Source: Clostridiales bacterium (lineage in GTDB: Bacteria; Bacillota; Clostridia; Oscillospirales; QAKW01). Taken from it: a stretch of 10,192 nt of DNA. A program made the position numbers and the translations under genes. The notes beneath the pieces were generated by a model. That model did no database searches and was not told the origin of the DNA. It was given only the letters and a program-made list of their open reading frames with translations. The DNA lies in the NCBI GenBank assembly GCA_003343605.1, contig QAKW01000016.1:1-10192 (forward strand), written 5' to 3'. Positions 6,759-10,192 of this stretch are shown one piece after another; positions within the stretch are counted from its first letter, which is position 1, and each line of letters starts with the position of its first letter.

Positions 6759-7622
6759 ATGCTCGTTTCTGCAAAAGAGATGGTAAGAAAGGCCTATGAG
6801 GGGCATTACGCCGTGGGCCAGTTCAACATCAACAATCTGGAATGGACCAAAGCCATTCTGCTGACTGCTGAAGAAAATCAGTCCCCGGTTATCCTGGGGG
6901 TATCCGAGGGCGCCGGCAAATATATGTGCGGCTATAAAACGGTGATGGGAATGGTAAAGGGCATGATCGAAGAGCTGAAAATCACCGTTCCGGTTGCCGT
7001 TCACCTGGATCACGGCTCCTATGAGGGGGCAAAGCAGGTGATTGCCGATGGTTTTTCTTCGGTAATGTTTGATGGCTCCCATTACGGCATTGAGGAAAAT
7101 ATTGAAAAAACCAAAGAAATCATCCGGCTGGCCGGCGAAAAGGGCATGTCGGTTGAAGCCGAGGTGGGCTCCATCGGCGGCGAGGAAGACGGCGTGATCG
7201 GCCGCGGTGAAGTTGCAGATCCCGATGAATGCAAAAAAATCGCCGATCTGGGCGTTGATTTCCTGGCGGCCGGAATCGGCAATATCCACGGCAAATATCC
7301 CGCCAACTGGGCCGGGCTCGATTTTGAGGCGCTGGAAAAAATCCAGGCCAAAACAGCGGGAATGCCGCTGGTGCTGCACGGCGGAACCGGTATTCCGGCC
7401 GAGATGATCAAAAAGGCCGTTTCGCTGGGCGTTGCGAAGATCAATGTGAATACCGAATGCCAGCTCTCCTTTGCGGCGGCCACCCGGAACTATATCGAAG
7501 CGGGGAAGGATCTGGAAGGAAAGGGCTTCGATCCGCGCAAGCTCCTTGCCCCCGGCTTTGAGGCGATCAAAGCAACCGTGAAGGAAAAGATGGAGCTTTT
7601 CGGCTCTGTAAATAAGGCCTGA
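6759..7622 (+). CDS. fba: Class II fructose-1,6-bisphosphate aldolase
   Basis: A zinc-dependent aldolase that cleaves fructose 1,6-bisphosphate to dihydroxyacetone phosphate and glyceraldehyde 3-phosphate in glycolysis, and runs in reverse in gluconeogenesis; cytosolic. The 287 residues match the usual length of the Bacillus-type class IIB enzyme. Seen in order: QFNINNLEW near 21, HLDHGS (82-87) with the likely catalytic D84 and zinc ligand H85, SVMFDGSHYG (101-110), EAEVGSIGGEEDG (133-145), IGNIHGKYP with H177 and VLHGGTGIP with H207 as the other zinc ligands, and INVNTECQ near 228. The start is ATG 6759 with AAAGGAGG (6741-6748) ahead. It is a single-gene unit with its own promoter and terminator. 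A related ketose-bisphosphate aldolase such as tagatose-bisphosphate aldolase is possible, but the housekeeping enzyme is more likely. Confidence 0.95.
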   Translation: MLVSAKEMVRKAYEGHYAVGQFNINNLEWTKAILLTAEENQSPVILGVSEGAGKYMCGYKTVMGMVKGMIEELKITVPVAVHLDHGSYEGAKQVIADGFSSVMFDGSHYGIEENIEKTKEIIRLAGEKGMSVEAEVGSIGGEEDGVIGRGEVADPDECKKIADLGVDFLAAGIGNIHGKYPANWAGLDFEALEKIQAKTAGMPLVLHGGTGIPAEMIKKAVSLGVAKINVNTECQLSFAAATRNYIEAGKDLEGKGFDPRKLLAPGFEAIKATVKEKMELFGSVNKA

Positions 7623-7631
7623 GGATTTGGC

Positions 7632-7669
7632 AAAAGGGTGGAAAGTATTTTTACTTTCCACCCTTTTTT
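7632..7669. terminator. Bidirectional terminator shared by fba and the ribbon-helix-helix gene
   Basis: A 16-base-pair stem (7632-7647 with 7652-7667; core GGGTGGAAAGTA) closes a TTTT loop and is followed by T residues to 7669, starting 10 bases after the fba stop. On the opposite strand the same hairpin ends in TTTT and can stop the convergent gene. The stop codon and last codons of that gene (7651 onwards) lie inside the stem. Confidence 0.92.
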
Positions 7670-7833
7670 ATCTGCCGTTCCCTGCCCAGCAGCACTTTTT
7701 TCAATGCGCGGTTGATATATTGGGAAACAGGGCGGTCTTCCTCTTCGGCCAGAACCCGGATTTGCGCGAGAAGATCGGGATCCAGCGTAATACTGACCGT
7801 TTGTTTCAGCGGTTTCATGCTCCGGCTTGCCAT
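7651..7833 (-). CDS. Small ribbon-helix-helix (Arc/CopG type) DNA-binding protein
   Basis: A 60-residue basic protein with the ribbon-helix-helix pattern: a strand KQTVSITLD (about residues 9-17), helix A from PDLLAQIRVLAEEE and helix B beginning RPVSQYINRALKKVLL, then a Lys-rich tail. Such proteins bind DNA as dimers through the strand and are often self-repressing; many are antitoxins, but no toxin gene is adjacent. The start is ATG 7833, 8 bases after AAAGGAG (7842-7848); a GTG at 7842 overlaps that ribosome site and is rejected. The last codons lie within the shared terminator. It has its own promoter with TTGAAAA-like repeats in front, a possible self-operator. Regulated genes are unknown. 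Confidence 0.85.
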   Translation of the reverse strand: MASRSMKPLKQTVSITLDPDLLAQIRVLAEEEDRPVSQYINRALKKVLLGRERQIKKGGK

Positions 7834-7874
7834 CGTTTTCACTCCTTTTGCTTCATTCCATTATTTTTTACACA

Positions 7875-7903
7875 ATTTTAACACATATTTTCCAAATTTT
7901 CAA
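7875..7903 (-). promoter_or_regulatory. SigA-type promoter of the ribbon-helix-helix gene
   Basis: On the minus strand: TTGAAA (7898-7903), a 17-base spacer, TAAAAT (7875-7880). The motif TTGAAAA occurs at 7897-7903 and 7909-7915, and TGGAAAA at 7888-7894, so the -35 region carries tandem short repeats of the kind bound by ribbon-helix-helix proteins. Confidence 0.7.
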
Positions 7904-7916
7904 GATTCTTTTCAAA

Positions 7917-7954
7917 CAAAAATGCGCCCGCGGGGATTCTTTCCCGCGGGCGCA
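7917..7954 (-). terminator. Intrinsic terminator after the frameshifted gene
   Basis: On the minus strand the 12-base-pair stem TGCGCCCGCGGG / CCCGCGGGCGCA (7943-7954 with 7923-7934) with an 8-base loop is followed by TTTTTG (7917-7922). It begins 10 bases after the stop of the minus-strand gene at 7964 and lies just upstream of the ribbon-helix-helix promoter, separating the two units. Confidence 0.9.
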
Positions 7955-7963
7955 GCTCTGCGC

Positions 7964-8273
7964 TTATGAAAGAATCCTGATATTGGGCAGTTCATCCTGA
8001 ACACGATAAAAAATGGTTTTCAGAGGTCCGCAAAGCGCCCGAAGATCCGCCGGTAAGGCGGTACATCCCTGTACTTCGATCACGGTTCCTTCCCTCTTCG
8101 CCAACACCCTGCGCAAGCCGGTATTAAGCCATTCCCAGTCGTTCTCATCAGTCTCCGGCAGGTCAAAAGCCTCACACAGCCTTACGCCGCAACTCTTTTT
8201 GATCCTGCGTTCCGAAAAAATTCAGCCGGATTCGGTTTGCCTCGTTTGGCTCAAAAGCATATGACCCTTTCAT
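7964..8273 (-). pseudogene. Unrecognised small gene, broken by a +1 frameshift
   Basis: Two adjoining minus-strand frames read as one protein of about 102 residues. Frame 1 starts at ATG 8273 behind a strong AGGAGGAA, gives MKGSYAFEPNEANRIRLNFF and stops at TGA 8172-8174 after 33 residues. Frame 2 is open from 8221 to TAA 7964-7966 and reads protein-like sequence such as CEAFDLPETDENDWEWLN and ending LPNIRILS. The span of 310 bases is one base too long for a single frame. The extra base could lie in the six-T run (8215-8220) or the five-A run (8196-8200) as read on the minus strand. Ribosome site and terminator are intact, so this may be a recent mutation, an assembly error or real recoding. 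I recognise no family. The plus-strand frame over the same DNA has no ribosome site and is dismissed. Confidence 0.65.
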
Positions 8274-8469
8274 TTTGATTCCTCCTATATAATTTCAATA
8301 AACGTTTTATAATGATCAAACCATCGCTGGAATATAAAACCCGGGAAGAATTACGCCCTTATTAAGTAATTGTTCTCATTATGCATTTTCTTTCTTCTCT
8401 CCATGATTTAATTCATTTTTTCTCACGCTCCCTCATAGGCTTGTACCAAAGGATGTGAGGATCGATTTT
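8274..8469. other. Divergent intergenic region ahead of spoIID
   Basis: About 200 AT-rich bases between the minus-strand broken gene and spoIID. It holds the AGGAGGAA ribosome site of the former (8278-8285) and GAGGA ahead of spoIID (8458-8461). I find no convincing SigA promoter for either gene. Around 8411-8445 there is ATTCATTTT, about 13 bases, then TCATAGGCT, a loose match to a SigE promoter, which would fit spoIID, but the match is poor. Confidence 0.3.
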
Positions 8470-9429
8470 ATGAAAAAAAGATGGATTGTTCTTTATTTTA
8501 TTTTGCTTTTCCTGCCGTATTTTCTAGTGCTGGGGCTGGGCAAGGCGGGCTTTTTCGATCAAAAGCCCGCGCCGGGTGAGCCGGAGCCGCAGGGTTATAC
8601 CGTTACGCTCTATCATGAAAAAACCGGCAAAACCGAAATTCTGGAGCTGCGCGATTACCTTTGGGGCGTGGTGGCGGGTGAGATGCCCGCCTCCTATCCG
8701 GAGGAAGCGCTCAAGGCGCAGACCGTAGCGGCCTACAGCTATCTGCTGCACCGCAGGCAAACAGTGGCGGCGCACCCGGCTTCCGATTTCGGCCATCCGG
8801 GCGATATCTGCGATAATCCCGATCACTGCAAGGCCTGGTGCTCGCCCGCCGAGGCCATCGCCCGCTGGGGGCAGGATTGGTATGAAGCCTCCAGCGAGCG
8901 CATCAGCGAAGCGGTGGAATCGGTGCTGGGGGTTGCGGTTCTCTATGAGGACGCACCGGCCAATACCGTTTTTCACGCAATCTCGGGCGGACGCACCGAA
9001 GACGCGGCGGATGTCTGGGGCGCAGAGGTTCCCTATCTGAAAACGGTTGATTCCCATTGGGATGAAAATGCAAAAGATTTTTCTTCCACCGTATCCTACC
9101 CGCTGGCGCAGTTTCAGGAGCTGCTGGGGCAGACCGATTGCAAACTCGGCGCCGTAACACTCTCTGCCGGCGGCTCGGTGGCCACAATGGTCATCGGCGA
9201 TCAATCCTTTACCGGGCGGGAGCTGCGCGCCCTCTTTTCACTGCGCAGCACCCGCTTTACGCTGAAGATCGAAGAGGATACCGCCACCTTCCGGGTTTCC
9301 GGCTACGGCCATCAGGTAGGCCTGAGCCAGTACGGCGCTTCGGTGCTTGCTGAAAACGGCTACAGCTTTCGCGAAATTCTCAGCTATTATTATACCGGTA
9401 TTACCATCGCAACGGATTATTACCCCTAA
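8470..9429 (+). CDS. spoIID: Stage II sporulation protein D, engulfment lytic transglycosylase
   Basis: SpoIID is a membrane-anchored lytic transglycosylase of the mother cell that cuts peptidoglycan glycan strands during engulfment of the forespore. The 319-residue protein starts with a basic KKR and one membrane segment (about residues 5-24), followed by the SpoIID domain. LWGVVAGEMPASYPEEALKA carries the conserved catalytic Glu (E71 from this start), then SGGRTE and the signature GYGHQVGLSQYGA near residue 279. ICDNPDHCKAWC includes C114, H119 and C120, the spacing I recall for the zinc ligands in the C. difficile protein. ATG 8470 is chosen because GAGGA lies at a normal distance; the GTG at 8455 sits too close to AAAGGA. 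spoIIQ follows after 73 bases. Expression under SigE is expected from the family; I do not see a clear SigE site. Confidence 0.94.
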   Translation: MKKRWIVLYFILLFLPYFLVLGLGKAGFFDQKPAPGEPEPQGYTVTLYHEKTGKTEILELRDYLWGVVAGEMPASYPEEALKAQTVAAYSYLLHRRQTVAAHPASDFGHPGDICDNPDHCKAWCSPAEAIARWGQDWYEASSERISEAVESVLGVAVLYEDAPANTVFHAISGGRTEDAADVWGAEVPYLKTVDSHWDENAKDFSSTVSYPLAQFQELLGQTDCKLGAVTLSAGGSVATMVIGDQSFTGRELRALFSLRSTRFTLKIEEDTATFRVSGYGHQVGLSQYGASVLAENGYSFREILSYYYTGITIATDYYP

Positions 9430-9459
9430 TCCGTGAATAAAGTATGGTTTTTTCGTCCA

Positions 9460-9486
9460 TATTAGAAGCAGTAAGCTTCCAAATAT
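9460..9486. repeat. Imperfect inverted repeat between spoIID and spoIIQ
   Basis: GAAGC (9465-9469), a 5-base loop, GCTTC (9475-9479), flanked by complementary ATATT (9460-9464) and AATAT (9482-9486). It ends two bases before the AAAGGA of spoIIQ. There is no T run after it, so it is not a standard terminator; it could be a leader hairpin, a protein site or chance. Confidence 0.4.
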
Positions 9487-9502
9487 GAAAGGATGAAAGG
9501 CC

Positions 9503-10171
9503 ATGAAGGAAAAAATCTTGCATCTTTTAAAAACAAAGGGCTATTATATGGTTCTTGCGTTAAGCGTTCTCACCGTTGGCACGGTCAGCTTTCTTTCCTA
9601 TCGCGCGTCGCAGCAGGAAAAGGCCCAAACCCCGATTGAACAGCCGGAGGATACCCAGGGCGTTGATAAAATCGATCAGACGGTTCCCGATGAGCGCAAT
9701 GATGCTTCCGGGCAAACCGATGAGCAGAATCCTCCCGCGGAGCAGCCCGCACCGCAGGTTACGGCCGCGGAATACAGCGCGCCGCTGAGCGGCGAAGTCA
9801 TTGCTCATTATTCCCCAGACCAGCCCGTTTATTCCTATACGCTGAAGGATTGGCGGATCCATAGCGGCATCGATATCGCCGCCGCAGCCGGCACCAATGT
9901 GCTCAATGTTTGCGACGGAGTGGTTGAAACCGCCGCGCAGGATGATCTGATGGGCAATATGGTGGTGGTGCGGCACACCGACGGCAAGGTTTCGCGCTAT
10001 GCCTCGCTCGATACCATTGCCGTTACAGAGGGGCAGGTGCTGAAAAAAGGCGATGTGATTGGCACCGTCGGCAATTCCATGCTGCTGGAATGCGGTGAAA
10101 CCGCCCATCTGCACTATGAACTCTGGAACGAAGATAAGCCCGCCGATCCCTCATTTCTTATGGGGAGCTGA
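9503..10171 (+). CDS. spoIIQ: SpoIIQ-like stage II sporulation protein, LytM/M23 domain
   Basis: SpoIIQ sits in the forespore membrane and meets SpoIIIAH of the mother cell to form the channel and ratchet of engulfment. The 222-residue protein has one membrane segment (about residues 14-33), a Pro/Gln/Glu-rich linker to about 90 and a LytM (M23 peptidase) domain from about 95. The zinc motif is complete: HSGID gives H120 and D124, and HLHYELW gives H202 and H204. B. subtilis SpoIIQ has lost a ligand, whereas C. difficile SpoIIQ keeps them, and I recall the same length and H120 numbering there. ATG 9503 follows AAAGGA (9488-9493) by 9 bases. The position directly after spoIID is the clostridial arrangement, in which spoIIID usually comes next, beyond the right edge. 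Another M23 protein is possible but less likely in this place. Confidence 0.9.
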   Translation: MKEKILHLLKTKGYYMVLALSVLTVGTVSFLSYRASQQEKAQTPIEQPEDTQGVDKIDQTVPDERNDASGQTDEQNPPAEQPAPQVTAAEYSAPLSGEVIAHYSPDQPVYSYTLKDWRIHSGIDIAAAAGTNVLNVCDGVVETAAQDDLMGNMVVVRHTDGKVSRYASLDTIAVTEGQVLKKGDVIGTVGNSMLLECGETAHLHYELWNEDKPADPSFLMGS

Positions 10172-10192
10172 TTTTTCCCCTTTTTCCTCTTC

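Noticed and set aside
6690..7661. Minus-strand open frame of 323 codons
   Set aside because: It is antisense to fba, which has clear catalytic motifs, a promoter and a ribosome site; the frame has none of these.
7651..7833. Ribbon-helix-helix protein as the antitoxin of a toxin-antitoxin pair
   Set aside because: No toxin-sized gene sits beside it in the same direction; it ends at the terminator shared with fba, and its upstream neighbour is a separately terminated unit.
8013..8264. Plus-strand open frame over the frameshifted gene
   Set aside because: No ribosome site, Ser/Arg-rich composition, and the minus strand has ribosome site, terminator and more protein-like sequence.
8411..8445. 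SigE promoter for spoIID
   Set aside because: The -10-like TCATAGGCT differs from the SigE consensus at several positions, so it is mentioned only as a loose match and not called as a promoter.

Overview
The window reads as ordinary chromosome of a low-to-mid GC endospore-forming Firmicute, most likely a Clostridia/Oscillospirales-type gut bacterium. The evidence is a HrcA/CIRCE-controlled hrcA-grpE-dnaK heat-shock operon, a DnaK of the Gram-positive type (no insert in the N-terminal ATPase region), a spoIID-spoIIQ pair, class II aldolase, and SigA promoters with strong AGGAGG ribosome sites. There is no sign of phage, insertion sequence, CRISPR array, tRNA or rRNA.

Layout. Positions 1-2491 (minus): dnaK (cut by the window edge), grpE and hrcA, transcribed leftwards from one promoter whose start point is covered by a perfect CIRCE operator at 2515-2541. 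Positions 2626-2678: a plus-strand intrinsic terminator with no gene in front of it. Positions 2690-2979 (plus): a near-consensus promoter and a small YdbC/PC4-type single-strand nucleic acid binding protein. Positions 2981-3070: back-to-back terminators. Positions 3085-6607 (minus): DUF3810-like membrane protein, mnmA and degV, probably read from a promoter in front of degV (degV and mnmA overlap by 4 bases), with a possible extra promoter in front of the DUF3810-like gene. Positions 6644-6709: back-to-back promoters for degV and fba. Positions 6759-7622 (plus): class II fructose-bisphosphate aldolase, sharing its terminator with a convergent minus-strand ribbon-helix-helix gene (7651-7833). 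Positions 7964-8273 (minus): a small unrecognised gene with a good ribosome site and its own terminator, but broken by a +1 frameshift. Positions 8470-10171 (plus): spoIID and spoIIQ, the peptidoglycan remodelling pair of spore engulfment.

The genes do not form one new system. The most unusual points are: (i) the DUF3810-like protein, whose expected HExxH zinc site has become RAIAK, suggesting a catalytically dead membrane metalloprotease relative; (ii) the frameshifted small gene at 7964-8273; (iii) the orphan plus-strand terminator beside CIRCE, which together with a weak promoter-like sequence running through CIRCE could mark a small RNA; (iv) a terminator whose stem also encodes the C-terminus of the ribbon-helix-helix protein. 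All family names come from reading motifs, not from database searches.
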